DNA of 64,000 nt, from assembly GCF_036194065.1 (NCBI RefSeq), contig NZ_CP108095.1, positions 2,232,001-2,296,000 on the forward strand, read 5' to 3'. Positions 8,541 through 17,313 of the stretch are shown one piece after another. The notes beneath the pieces were generated by a model. That model saw only the letters and a program-made list of their open reading frames with translations. It made no database searches and was not told the origin of the DNA. Positions within the stretch are counted from its first letter, which is position 1, and every line of letters starts with the position of its first letter. This DNA comes from Streptomyces sp. NBC_00239. Lineage in GTDB: Bacteria > Actinomycetota > Actinomycetes > Streptomycetales > Streptomycetaceae. The translations under genes and the position numbers were made by a program.

Positions 8541-9596
8541 ATGAGTTTCCGTACCGCTGACGAGAAAAGCCGACCGAGCCGCAGGACGATCCTGCTGGCG
8601 GGAGGTGCCGTGCTCACGGGGCTCGCCGGTACCGGAATCATTGCCACGGCCATGCGGGACGAAGAGCAGCCGGAGAAGGAATACGGAACCCATGTCGGTG
8701 AATTCGACATGGCACGCTCCAAGGAATTTCTGGCGCCGACTTCGCTCTACAACAAAACCGGTCCGCAGTCTTTCGCATTCGATGACGAGAACCAATTCGT
8801 CTACACGCTCCAGCTCATCCAGGGTGGAATAGAACTGCCTGACGAAAGAGGCGCCCTCACCACCGGTTCACGGCGCGAATACGGCGATATGTGCGTCACC
8901 CGCCTGGATTTCGACGGCAAGATACGCGGACACATGTATCTGCGCGGATTCGGCCACGGAATTTCCCTCGGCGTGGAGCCCACGGACGGCCGGACCCACC
9001 TGTGGGTGGAGGGCGACGCCGCCGGCGGCAAGAGCGGCTACGGGCGCACCGTGACCCGGGTCCCGTTCCGCGACGGGAGCGTCCTGGACAGCTCCGACCC
9101 GGACGTGCGCCACCAGGAGCCGCTGCCCGGCGCGCTGGCCACCCACCCGGCCCTGGACCTGGAGACGCGCCGTGTCCTGGTCAGCTTCCGGGAGGGCACC
9201 GAACGCCGGTACGCCATCTACCCCATGGACCGCTTCCGCAAGGGCGCCCACGGGGCGCTGCACGAGCTGCCCGACGTCTGGCAGCGGGACGGCGAGTCCT
9301 TCCAGGGCTGCGCCCTGTACGGGGACTACATCTACCAGCTGACCGGCAGCCCCTACACGGATGACGAAGGCGAGAATCCCCCGTCCGACGGAGGAAATAC
9401 GTACGTGTCGGCCATCGACGTGCAGACGGGGAAGCGGGCCGGCCGGCAGCTCGTGACGGCGGCACCCGACCTCGACTTCCGGGAGCCGGAGGGAATCGCC
9501 GTGAGCATGGCGGGCGGGCGTCCGCGGCTGTGCGTGGGCTTCTCCGTGAAGAGCGGCGACCGGCGCAAGCTCACTGTGTATCGCTTCACACAGTGA
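8541..9596 (+). CDS. Secreted TagC-like (P68 receptor-binding type) beta-propeller protein
   Basis: The protein opens with a twin-arginine-like signal (SRPSRRTILLAGGAVLTGLAG), then an extracellular domain with the pattern of proteins annotated as teichoic acid biosynthesis protein C: FDMARSKEFLAP, GPQSFAFDDENQFVYTLQL, GDMCVTRLDFDGKIRGHMYL, GFGHGISLGVEP, LWVEGDA and REPEGIAVSMAG. The role is unproven; the propeller may bind wall polymer or substrate. Position at the head of a teichoic-acid-type locus supports a wall role. ATGs at 8532 and 8541 are both possible; neither has a clear ribosome binding site. The 5' half uses more A/T-ending codons than its neighbours. Confidence 0.72.
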   Translation: MSFRTADEKSRPSRRTILLAGGAVLTGLAGTGIIATAMRDEEQPEKEYGTHVGEFDMARSKEFLAPTSLYNKTGPQSFAFDDENQFVYTLQLIQGGIELPDERGALTTGSRREYGDMCVTRLDFDGKIRGHMYLRGFGHGISLGVEPTDGRTHLWVEGDAAGGKSGYGRTVTRVPFRDGSVLDSSDPDVRHQEPLPGALATHPALDLETRRVLVSFREGTERRYAIYPMDRFRKGAHGALHELPDVWQRDGESFQGCALYGDYIYQLTGSPYTDDEGENPPSDGGNTYVSAIDVQTGKRAGRQLVTAAPDLDFREPEGIAVSMAGGRPRLCVGFSVKSGDRRKLTVYRFTQ

Positions 9597-9830
9597 AGCG
9601 CGGAGAGAACGCCGGGGTTCCGGAAAAATAGCCGGACCGTGACGGGGTGGGCACGGAGCGTCACATTTTATTGCGCGCCGATCACGCGACGGTCAGCTGT
9701 TGATGAACAGTCCCGCCCGTGTTTGCCGTTCGTTTCCCCCGGGTCTATTCGGCGGTTCAGCGCCGGCGACTTTGATGCCTATACTACTGCGGCACTTAAC
9801 AAGATCCTTACAGCCGGGAGGCCATGCCGC

Positions 9831-11825
9831 ATGGGCAGGCAAAGCCGTCAGGCAGCGATGGGCGTTCTCATCAGCTCTGCCCTGGTGCTCAGCTTTCTCG
9901 GCATGATGGCCGCGGTCGCCGTCGCCTCACTTCCGATCTTCGTGTACTCGGCCGCGGTCAGCTACGGCGCGGACCTGATGCTGCACAGCGCAGAGTCCTC
10001 GACGCTCGACCGGCTGCGCGACTCGCGATTCGGCCTGACGATCCGCTTCCTCATCCGGCAGTTCCTGCTGCTCGCCCTGTGCGGCTCGATCGCCGAGCTC
10101 GACTCCTTCGTCGCCAAGATGGCCTCGCTCGGCCTGCTGCTGCTGTTCGTGCTGCAGCTGGTCTACGGCGCGATCCTCAAGCGGGTCCGCAGCAAGCGCG
10201 CCGAGCTGCCGTACACCACCCGCGGGCTGGACATGGAGCTGCTGGGCATCCGGCGCATGCCCCACCCGTTCCTGATGGACAAGCACGTCCGCAAGATGCT
10301 GCACCTCGACATCCCGCTGGTCGCGGGTGCGCTGGGCACCATCGCCACGGACGACTGGCGTTTCGTCACCTTCGGATCCATCGCGACGGTCTGGGTGGCC
10401 TTCGTGGCCGTCCTGGTGCTGCTGCCCGGCGCGTGGAACGCGCTGCTGCTGCCCACCCCCGACGAGGCCCTCGAAGAGCTCAACCGGCAGCTGGAGGGCT
10501 ACCGCCCCCAGGTCGCCCTGTACTTCACCTTCGCCGCCATCTCCCGGGACTTCATGTACCAGGTGAACATGTGGCTGGAGGCCCTGGAGGCCCTCGACCT
10601 GCGGCCGATCATCGTGCTGCGCGAGCGGGCCACCCTGCGGTACCTGGACGCGACCTCCGTGCCGGTCATCTGCGTGCCCAAGGCCGACAACCTGGCCCGG
10701 GTGGAGATGCCCGAGCTGCGCGTCGCGCTGTACCCCGGCAACGCCGGCAAGAACGTCCACATGCTCCAGCGCGCCGAGGTCAAGCACGTCTTCATCGGCC
10801 ACGGCGACAGCGACAAGCTCGCCTCCAGCAACCGCGTCAGCAAGGTCTTCGACGAGATCTGGGTGGCGGGCCGGGCCGGCCGCGACCGCTACGAGCGCAT
10901 CAAGCACGCGGTGACCGCCGGCCAGATCGTCGAGGTCGGCCGCCCGCAGCTGATGACCCTGCACCACTGGACCGGCAAGGTCGCCAACAAGGTCCCCACC
11001 GTCATCTACGCCCCCACCTGGGAGGGCTGGACCGACGACGCCTGCTACACATCGGTCATCCCGGCCGGCGAGAAGCTCATCCGCACCCTGCTCGACCACA
11101 AGCAGGAAATCCGGATCATCTACAAGCCGCACCCGCTGACCGGCACCCGCTCCCCGGTCGCCCTGGCCGCGCACAAGGCGATCATCGCGCTGCTCGAACA
11201 GGACAACGCGGCCCGCTTCGGCAAGAACATGGCCGACTCGAAGACCGCGGCCCGCAAGCTGGCCCGCATCGACAAGCGGATCGCCGACCTGTCCGAGCGC
11301 GGCGTCCGCTCGAAGTACCCGGACCTGTCCGAGGAGGAGCGCACCGCCCGCATCCGCGGCAGCCGCAACCAGGCCGGCGCGCTCTACTGGGAATCCCTCC
11401 CGGATTCCGCCCACCACGTGGTCATCGAGCGCATCCCGGCGCTGTACGAGTGCTTCAACCACTCCGACCTGCTCATCGGTGACATGTCGAGCGTGGTGTC
11501 CGACTTCGTGGCGACCCGCAAGCCGTACGCCATCTTCAACCTCGAGGGGCTTCCGGACACCGAATTCCGGAACGAGCAGCGCACGGCGTACGCCTCGTAC
11601 CTGCTCGACATGGACTGCGGCGGGCTCGACGCGGCGATCAACGCCATGCTCTTCCCCGACCAGGACGTCATGGCGCACTACCGCGAGCAGCTGAAGGAAT
11701 ATCTGCTCGGCCAGGATTACCCGCCGTCGACGGTCCGTTTCAACAACGCCGCGAACGACCTGTACCGGCGCGGTCTCCGGGACTTTCCCATCGAGTATCC
11801 GGAGCAGCCGGGCCTTCCGGTGTAG
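9831..11825 (+). CDS. CDP-glycerol/ribitol glycerophosphotransferase-like wall polymer polymerase with membrane N-domain
   Basis: The C-terminal half (about 290-664) is a TagF/TarL-type polyol-phosphate transferase: FIGHGDSDK with His324, VIYAPTWEGW, IYKPHPLTG with His434, and LLIGDMSSVVSDFVATRKP near the end. It should add glycerol- or ribitol-phosphate units from a CDP donor to a growing wall polymer at the inner membrane face. Residues 1 to about 200 hold several hydrophobic segments (VLISSALVLSFLGMMAAVAV; FLLLALCG; LLLLFVLQLVYGAI; TVWVAFVAVLVLLPG), unlike classic peripheral TagF. GGGAGG at 9816-9821 sets the ATG at 9831. It starts a tight run of co-directional genes to 16658. Confidence 0.85.
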   Translation: MGRQSRQAAMGVLISSALVLSFLGMMAAVAVASLPIFVYSAAVSYGADLMLHSAESSTLDRLRDSRFGLTIRFLIRQFLLLALCGSIAELDSFVAKMASLGLLLLFVLQLVYGAILKRVRSKRAELPYTTRGLDMELLGIRRMPHPFLMDKHVRKMLHLDIPLVAGALGTIATDDWRFVTFGSIATVWVAFVAVLVLLPGAWNALLLPTPDEALEELNRQLEGYRPQVALYFTFAAISRDFMYQVNMWLEALEALDLRPIIVLRERATLRYLDATSVPVICVPKADNLARVEMPELRVALYPGNAGKNVHMLQRAEVKHVFIGHGDSDKLASSNRVSKVFDEIWVAGRAGRDRYERIKHAVTAGQIVEVGRPQLMTLHHWTGKVANKVPTVIYAPTWEGWTDDACYTSVIPAGEKLIRTLLDHKQEIRIIYKPHPLTGTRSPVALAAHKAIIALLEQDNAARFGKNMADSKTAARKLARIDKRIADLSERGVRSKYPDLSEEERTARIRGSRNQAGALYWESLPDSAHHVVIERIPALYECFNHSDLLIGDMSSVVSDFVATRKPYAIFNLEGLPDTEFRNEQRTAYASYLLDMDCGGLDAAINAMLFPDQDVMAHYREQLKEYLLGQDYPPSTVRFNNAANDLYRRGLRDFPIEYPEQPGLPV

Positions 11826-11918
11826 TTCCGCCGGCTCTCCGGCGCAGTTCCACCGCCCATCGTCCACCGGTTCACCGACCGACGTTTTCCCCTCAAAAAT
11901 CTCAGGAAGCAGGAGACC

Positions 11919-13415
11919 TTGTCCCACAGTGCATCCCGACGCCGTACCGTCGCCGTCGTCCTCGCTGGTGGCACCGGTCAGCGCATCGGACTCGAAATCC
12001 CGAAGCAGCTCCTGAAGATCGCCGGGAAGCCGATCCTCGAACACACGCTGCACATCTTCGAGCACGCCCCGGACATCGACGACGTCATCGTGCTGATGAC
12101 GGCCGACTACGTGGGCGAGGCGGAGAAGATCGTCGCCCGCGCGGGACTGAAGAAGGTCTCCCGCGTCCTGGCCGGCGGCGCCACCCGCAGCGAGACGACG
12201 AACGTCGCGATCCGCGCCATCGCCGACACCCTCGGGCCGGACGAGGACTGCAACCTGCTCTTCCACGACGCCGTGCGCCCGCTGCTGTCCCAGCGCGTGG
12301 TCAAGGAGTGCGTCGAGGCCCTGGAGCGCTACCAGGCGGTCGACGTGGCCATCCCGTCGTCCGACACGGTCATCGTGACCCGCACCCACGGCGACGACGG
12401 CGAGTTCATCACCGAGGTCCCCGACCGCTCCCGGCTGCGCCGCGGCCAGACCCCGCAGGGCTTCTGGCTGTCGACGATCCGCCGCGCGTACGAGCTGGCG
12501 GCGGCCGACCCGGCGTTCCAGGCCACCGACGACTGCTCGGTCGTGGTGCGCTACCTGCCGGACGTACCGGTGCACGTGGTCATGGGCGACGAGTACAACA
12601 TGAAGGTCACCCAGCCGGTCGACGTGTTCATCGCCGACAAGCTCTTCCAGCTCGCGTCCTCGCTCGCCCCCGAGGGCGCCGGCGACGAGTTCTACCGCGA
12701 GCAGCTCACCGGCAAGACCATGCTGATCTTCGGCGGCTCGTACGGCATCGGCGCCGACATAGCGCGGATAGCCGAGGGCCACGGCGCCCGCGTCTTCGCC
12801 CTGGGCCGCTCCACCACCGGCACCCACGTGCAGAACCCCGACCACGTCGAGGAGGCGTTCGCGCAGGCGTACGCCGAGACCGGCCGGGTGGACTTCGTGG
12901 TGAACACCGCGGGCATCCTGCGCGTCGGCCGGCTCGCCGAGACCGACAACGACGCGATCCGCGAGGCGCTGGAGGTCAACTACCTCGCGCCGGTGAACAT
13001 CGCCCGGTCCGCGTTCAAGTACCTCAGCGAGACCAACGGCCAGCTGCTGCTCTTCACCTCCAGCAGCTACACCCGCGGCCGCGCGGACTACAGCCTGTAC
13101 TCCTCCACCAAGGCCGCCATGGTCAACCTGACCCAGGCGCTCGCCGACGAGTGGGCCGGCGACCGGGTCCGCGTCAACTGCATCAACCCGGAGCGCACCG
13201 CCACCCCGATGCGCACCAAGGCGTTCGGCGTGGAGCCCGAGGGCTCGCTGCTGTCCTCCGAGTCGGTGGCTCGCAGCTCGCTGGACGTGCTGCTGTCCGA
13301 GATGACGGGCCACGTCATCGACGTGCGCCAGCAGGACCCGACCGCACCGACCGCCCAGCGCTCGGGCTTCGAGGCGGCCCTGGCGTCCGTACTGAGCCGG
13401 TCCTCGGAGGGCTAG
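11919..13415 (+). CDS. Bifunctional polyol-phosphate cytidylyltransferase / SDR reductase (TarIJ/Bcs1-like)
   Basis: Residues about 8-235 are an IspD/TarI nucleotidyltransferase (LAGGTGQRIGLEIPKQ, LLFHDAVRPLLS, RRGQTPQGF, TDDCSVV, MKVTQPVD). From about 265 a short-chain dehydrogenase follows (MLIFGGSYGIGADIA at about 266-280; NTAGILRVG; Tyr394-x3-Lys398 in YSSTK; CINPERTATPM). The same fusion in Haemophilus Bcs1 reduces ribulose 5-phosphate and makes CDP-ribitol. I infer that this enzyme makes the CDP-polyol donor for the polymerase upstream. It starts at a TTG at 11919 behind AGGAGA. The residues resemble TarI more than housekeeping IspD, and dxs nearby belongs to a separate transcript. Confidence 0.85.
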   Translation: MSHSASRRRTVAVVLAGGTGQRIGLEIPKQLLKIAGKPILEHTLHIFEHAPDIDDVIVLMTADYVGEAEKIVARAGLKKVSRVLAGGATRSETTNVAIRAIADTLGPDEDCNLLFHDAVRPLLSQRVVKECVEALERYQAVDVAIPSSDTVIVTRTHGDDGEFITEVPDRSRLRRGQTPQGFWLSTIRRAYELAAADPAFQATDDCSVVVRYLPDVPVHVVMGDEYNMKVTQPVDVFIADKLFQLASSLAPEGAGDEFYREQLTGKTMLIFGGSYGIGADIARIAEGHGARVFALGRSTTGTHVQNPDHVEEAFAQAYAETGRVDFVVNTAGILRVGRLAETDNDAIREALEVNYLAPVNIARSAFKYLSETNGQLLLFTSSSYTRGRADYSLYSSTKAAMVNLTQALADEWAGDRVRVNCINPERTATPMRTKAFGVEPEGSLLSSESVARSSLDVLLSEMTGHVIDVRQQDPTAPTAQRSGFEAALASVLSRSSEG

Positions 13416-13417
13416 AA

Positions 13418-14221
13418 ATGACCCAGCCAGCAGGGCAGCCGGGCAGGCGCCCGCGGATCTTCGTCGCGGGCGGCTCCAACGCGGTCAGCCGTCCGTACAG
13501 CTACCTCCCCATGGCCGGCTGGGTACAGGCCATGCCGCTCTTCCTGACCGACCACGTCGAGGTCGTCAACTGTGCCCGCGCGCGGGCCAGTTCGAAGAGC
13601 TTCCGGGAGCGCGGCCGACTCCAGTGGATCCTGGAGAACATGTCGCCGGGCGACTACCTGCTGTTCGGCTTCGGCCAGAACGACGTGAAGCCCGACCCCG
13701 GCCTGCACACCAAGCCGTTCTCCACCTTCATGGAGCACATGTCGGCGTACGTGCACGGGGTCCGCGAGGCGCAGGGCCACCCGGTGATCATGCTGCCGTA
13801 CGAGCGGCGCCGCATCGACCGGCACGGCAACGTGTCCCGGTTCCTCGGCGACTACCCGCTCGCGGCGCAGCAGCTCGCCGAGGACGAGCACGTGCCCGTG
13901 ATCGACCTGTACCGCCAGAGCCTGCAGTGGTGGGAGGAGCTCGGCCCGGAGAACTCCAAGCCGGTCTTCGTCTACCTGCGGCCCGGTGAGCCGCTCCAGG
14001 CGAACGTCCAGGACGCGGACAACGTGCACCTGCGGGCCGAGGGCGCCGTCGAGGTGGCCCGGTTCGTGGTCCGCAGCATGCTCGAGCAGGGCGTCATCCC
14101 CGGCCACTGGGGCCGCGACCTCGACCGCCGGCGCTTCTCGTACGACGAGATGGGCTGGCTGGACGAGGAGACGTTCTGGCAGCGCACCAAGTCCCGCGTG
14201 TCCCAGTACCCCGGCAAATAA
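13418..14221 (+). CDS. SGNH/GDSL-type hydrolase (rhamnogalacturonan acetylesterase-like)
   Basis: This 267-residue protein has the SGNH blocks: GGSN with nucleophile Ser20, FGFGQND (Gly/Asn block, Asn88), and DNVHL with Asp201 and His204. This arrangement resembles rhamnogalacturonan acetylesterase-type enzymes, which remove O-acetyl groups from sugars. It has no signal peptide, so it may act in the cytoplasm or on a precursor at the membrane. The ATG is only 2 bp after the preceding stop, which ties it to the wall-polymer operon. An acetyl-ester or acyl-transfer step on the polymer is possible but not shown. Confidence 0.75.
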   Translation: MTQPAGQPGRRPRIFVAGGSNAVSRPYSYLPMAGWVQAMPLFLTDHVEVVNCARARASSKSFRERGRLQWILENMSPGDYLLFGFGQNDVKPDPGLHTKPFSTFMEHMSAYVHGVREAQGHPVIMLPYERRRIDRHGNVSRFLGDYPLAAQQLAEDEHVPVIDLYRQSLQWWEELGPENSKPVFVYLRPGEPLQANVQDADNVHLRAEGAVEVARFVVRSMLEQGVIPGHWGRDLDRRRFSYDEMGWLDEETFWQRTKSRVSQYPGK

Positions 14222-14233
14222 GGAGCCCGGCGC

Positions 14234-15043
14234 GTGAACCACCTGCTGTGCCGGGGCCGGATCCTCGGCGAGAACCCCTCCCCCGGTGTCGTCTACGCGG
14301 GCCTGTACAGCTCCGCGGACCCCTTCCACGGGGTGCTGCCGGGCGAGACGGTCCAGTTCGGCCTGTCCGTGGCCCCGGGCGAGGGCGCCTCGCACGGCTT
14401 CGCGTACCTGCCGGAGGCCCCGCTGGTGGGGGCCGCCGAGATCGAGGCCGTCCAGGGCATGGAGTACTTCCGCGAGCAGCGGTGGTTCCGGGTGCGCGCC
14501 GACGGCGGCACGACCGGCACCGCAGTGATCCAGCTGCGCATCAAGGACCCCGCGAGCGCCCGCCGGATCCGGCCGCAGATCATGGTCGGCATCCCGGACG
14601 CCACCGGCCGCAAGGTGCTGCGCACCGGCAAGCTCAGCGACGAGGCGCTCGTCGTGATGAAGCCGAAGGCCCCGGGGCTGCGGCTCGCCGCCGAGCCCGG
14701 CCAGAACGCCTCCGTCAACGTGCTGGCGGGGGTGCCGGCCGGCAGTTCCGCGGTGTCGGTGACCCGGCCGCGGCACGGCAAGTCCGAGCTGGCGTACGAC
14801 GGCTGGGTGACGTACTCGCCCGAGCGCGGCTTCACCGGCTACGACCGCTTCGAGTACACGGTGAGCACGCCGGCCGGCGCCACGCTCTCCTCGCACGTGA
14901 ACGTCCTAGTCGGTCCCGGGCACCACGCGCCCGGGGTGTTCCCCGAACGCCGGACGACCGCCGAGTTCCGCGGCTGGCAGTGGCCGGAGCTCACCGGGGA
15001 GATGCCGTGGCCCCGGCAGGACCAGTCCGCCCGGAACCGATGA
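14234..15043 (+). CDS. Hypothetical Ig-like/cadherin-like protein of the wall-polymer operon
   Basis: I do not recognise a specific family over the first 170 residues, which look beta-rich (GETVQFGLSVAPGEGASHGFAYLP; FRVRADGGTTGTAVIQLRI). The C-terminal part (about 170-235) has the look of a bacterial Ig or cadherin-like domain: NASVNVLAGVPAGS, GWVTYSPERGFTGYDRFEYT, STPAGATLSSHVNVLVG. There is no signal peptide or membrane segment, which is odd for such domains. The GTG start at 14234 lies 12 bp after the SGNH gene, with AAGGAG at 14219-14224. It is probably co-translated with its neighbours. Confidence 0.6.
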   Translation: MNHLLCRGRILGENPSPGVVYAGLYSSADPFHGVLPGETVQFGLSVAPGEGASHGFAYLPEAPLVGAAEIEAVQGMEYFREQRWFRVRADGGTTGTAVIQLRIKDPASARRIRPQIMVGIPDATGRKVLRTGKLSDEALVVMKPKAPGLRLAAEPGQNASVNVLAGVPAGSSAVSVTRPRHGKSELAYDGWVTYSPERGFTGYDRFEYTVSTPAGATLSSHVNVLVGPGHHAPGVFPERRTTAEFRGWQWPELTGEMPWPRQDQSARNR

Positions 15044-15056
15044 GGTGCAACCGACC

Positions 15057-16658
15057 ATGAGCTCTGCCTGGGTGCGACCCGGAGACATCAAGGACGTGAC
15101 GGTCGCCGTCCGCGTCTGCAACCAAGCCGCCGTGATCGACGCCTGCCTGGCCTCGCTGACCACGCAGACCATAGGCACCGAGCGGCTTGAGATCATCGCC
15201 GTGGACGACGGCTCCACCGACGACAGCGGTGCGATGCTGGCGCGCGCGGCGCACGCGTACCCCGCGTTCATGCGGGTGGGTCAGGTGCCGCGCGGGCTGA
15301 GCGCGGCCGCCGCCCGCAACTGGGCGCTGAGCCAGGCCACCGGCCGGTACGTGATGTTCCTGGAGGCCACCGACCGGCTGGCGCCGGGCGCGCTGGAGGC
15401 GATGGTCGCCTCCGGTGACCGCAACGAGGCCGACGTCGTGCTGGGCAAGCTGGAGAGCTCGGGCCGGCACACGGTGGCGACCTCCATGTTCCGCAAGAGC
15501 CAGACGCACACCGATCCGTACAGCTCGAAGGTGTACTGGTCGCTGACCCCGGACAAGCTGTTCCGCACCTCGATGGTGCAGCGGCGCGGGCTGGCCTTCC
15601 CCAGTGACATGACGATCGGCGACGACCAGGCGTTCACCGCCGCCGCGTACATCGGCGCCGACAACATCTCGGTGGTCGGCGACGGCACCTGTGTGATCAA
15701 GGGACCCAACCAGGCCGCCCGGGTCTCGCTGACCGAGCGCATCTCGCTGGTGTCGCGGATGCTGCGGCTCGTCGACTCGCTGCTGCCGCCCGGCCCGCAG
15801 CGCGACAAGCTGCACTCGCGGCACCTGGAGGTCGAGCTGGGCAAGGCGACCGCCACCGCGCTGCTGAACCCGACCGACCCGACGGACCGCGAGCAGAGCC
15901 TGTGGGCGGCCTCGGAGGTGCTGCGCACGCAGGCCTCGCCGGGCGCGCTGGCGCTGCTGCCGCGCATGGTGGCGGTGCGGTTCGCGCTGCTCGCGGCGGG
16001 CAAGTTCGCGGAGGCCGAGCGGATGGCCGCGTTCGAGGTGGAGAAGGACCGCCCGGGCGTGCGCAAGACCGTGGAGAAGGGCCGGGTCTACACCCAGCTG
16101 CCGTTCTTCCGGGACCCGGCGGTCCCGCTGCCGGACGAGATCTTCGACATCACCGCCGACATGACGGTCAGCCACGAGCTCCAGAGCATGAAGTGGAACG
16201 GCTCGCTCCTGTTGCTGGACGGCTACGCCTTCTACGAGCAGCTGTCCACGAAGGAGCGTGCCACCCGGGTCGTCATCCGGGAGCGGCACACCGGCGTGGA
16301 GGAGAGCTTCTCCGTGACGGCCCGCCGCGACGACAACCTCACCAACGCGCGCGGCAACGCCCGTGCGATGGGCCGGTTCTCCTCGCGCATCAACCTGGCG
16401 CAGACCTCCAGCGGGTGGCCGTTCCCGCCGGGGATCTGGGACCTGTACCTGGCGGTGAGCTTCGAGGGCGTGACGCAGGAGGTCCGGCTCGGGCCCAAGC
16501 GGTCCCCGGAGCTCGACACGATGGCGCGGTTGCCGGTGGCGATCGCGCCGGTGCCGGGGGTCCAGGGCCAGGAGCTGGTCGCGACCCCGCACTACACGCC
16601 GTCCGGCGGCCTCAGCATCGAGGTGGCCCAGCGCACCCCCCTCCCCGTACGGGGCTGA
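15057..16658 (+). CDS. Family 2 glycosyltransferase, TarS/TarP-like
   Basis: The N-terminal GT-A domain has the family-2 opening VTVAVRVCNQAAVIDACLAS, the nucleotide-binding VDDGSTDD at about residue 50, AARNWALSQATGRYVMFLEATD (the D-x-D region) and GDDQAF for the acceptor-side acidic motif. A long C-terminal beta-rich region follows (about 330-530). That layout resembles the wall-teichoic-acid glycosyltransferases TarS and TarP. I infer that it decorates the polyol-phosphate chain with sugar. ATG 15057 is preferred with GAGGTG at 15042-15047; a GTG at 15045 is the alternative. It is the last gene of the run. Confidence 0.75.
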   Translation: MSSAWVRPGDIKDVTVAVRVCNQAAVIDACLASLTTQTIGTERLEIIAVDDGSTDDSGAMLARAAHAYPAFMRVGQVPRGLSAAAARNWALSQATGRYVMFLEATDRLAPGALEAMVASGDRNEADVVLGKLESSGRHTVATSMFRKSQTHTDPYSSKVYWSLTPDKLFRTSMVQRRGLAFPSDMTIGDDQAFTAAAYIGADNISVVGDGTCVIKGPNQAARVSLTERISLVSRMLRLVDSLLPPGPQRDKLHSRHLEVELGKATATALLNPTDPTDREQSLWAASEVLRTQASPGALALLPRMVAVRFALLAAGKFAEAERMAAFEVEKDRPGVRKTVEKGRVYTQLPFFRDPAVPLPDEIFDITADMTVSHELQSMKWNGSLLLLDGYAFYEQLSTKERATRVVIRERHTGVEESFSVTARRDDNLTNARGNARAMGRFSSRINLAQTSSGWPFPPGIWDLYLAVSFEGVTQEVRLGPKRSPELDTMARLPVAIAPVPGVQGQELVATPHYTPSGGLSIEVAQRTPLPVRG

Positions 16659-16799
16659 CCCGGCAGAGCCCGGTAACGCGCCCGGCGCGTGAAGCGCCCG
16701 GAGCCCGGTACGCCCCCGGCGACAACCGCCCCGCGTACCGGGCTCGGCCCTACCCACTCCAGCCTGCCGAGTACCCTGCGGCGCAACCCCCCGCCCCGC

Positions 16800-16975
16800 C
16801 GGTTCCTTGGCGGGCAATTCCCCGCCTCACCAGCGCCCTGGGACGCGCCCGCGTTGCAGGCGGGCAATCCAGCCTCGCCGGTGCCTTGGCGGCATGTCCC
16901 GCCTGGCGGGCAATTCCCGGCCTCGCCGGCGTTGCGGGCGGGCAATCCAGCCTCGCCGGCGTTTGAGGCGCGGGG
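16800..16975. repeat. Four imperfect copies of a GGCGGGCAATTCC/CCAGCCTCGCCGG unit
   Basis: Copies begin near 16808, 16858, 16905 and 16936 with GGCGGGCAATyC followed by CAGCCTCGCCGGCG or close variants. They lie between the GT2 gene and the repeats that follow. No ORF with Streptomyces third-position bias covers them convincingly. Confidence 0.6.
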
Positions 16976-17240
16976 TCGGGGGCGGAGCCCCAAGAACAAC
17001 CCGGCTCCGCCGGGCACCGGGCTCCGCCCGGACCCGCTCCTCAAACGCCGGAGGGGCTGAAGGGGGCGCAGGGTTGCCGGGCTCCGCCCACGCCCGCGCC
17101 TCAAACGCCGGAGGGGCTGAAGGGTGCGAGGGGTTGCCGGGCTCCGCCCGCGCCCGCGCCCCAAACGCCAGCGCGGCTGAAGGGTGCGAGGGGTTGCCGG
17201 GCGCTTCCCGGACCCGCGCGTCAAACGCCCGCAAGGCCGG
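16951..17240. repeat. Inverted pair and 60-bp tandem array of the intergenic repeat
   Basis: A forward copy at about 16951-16991 and a reverse copy at about 17020-17060 could fold into a long hairpin. The reverse copy then repeats in tandem with an exact 60-bp period: CTCCGCCC...CTCAAACGCCGG units end near 17060, 17120, 17180 and 17240, with decreasing identity in the last unit. Together with 16800-16975, this fills the 655-bp gap between the GT2 gene and the convergent propeller gene, with no gene visible. Confidence 0.75.
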
Positions 17241-17313
17241 ATGGGGCCCTGCCCAGCCTGAAGGAGTCCGCCGGGGCAGGGAGTTGCCCCCTCGGGCGTC
17301 GGCCCCCGGCGGG

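Noticed and set aside
11919..12650. Housekeeping IspD of the MEP pathway
   Set aside because: The fusion to an SDR domain and the operon with a polyol-phosphate transferase and GT2 fit a TarIJ/Bcs1 role. The presence of dxs nearby is a coincidence of separate transcripts.
16807..17300. Open frames across the repeat block after the GT2 gene
   Set aside because: The translations are built only from repeat units and show no domain. The block has tandem and inverted repeats, which explain the open frames.
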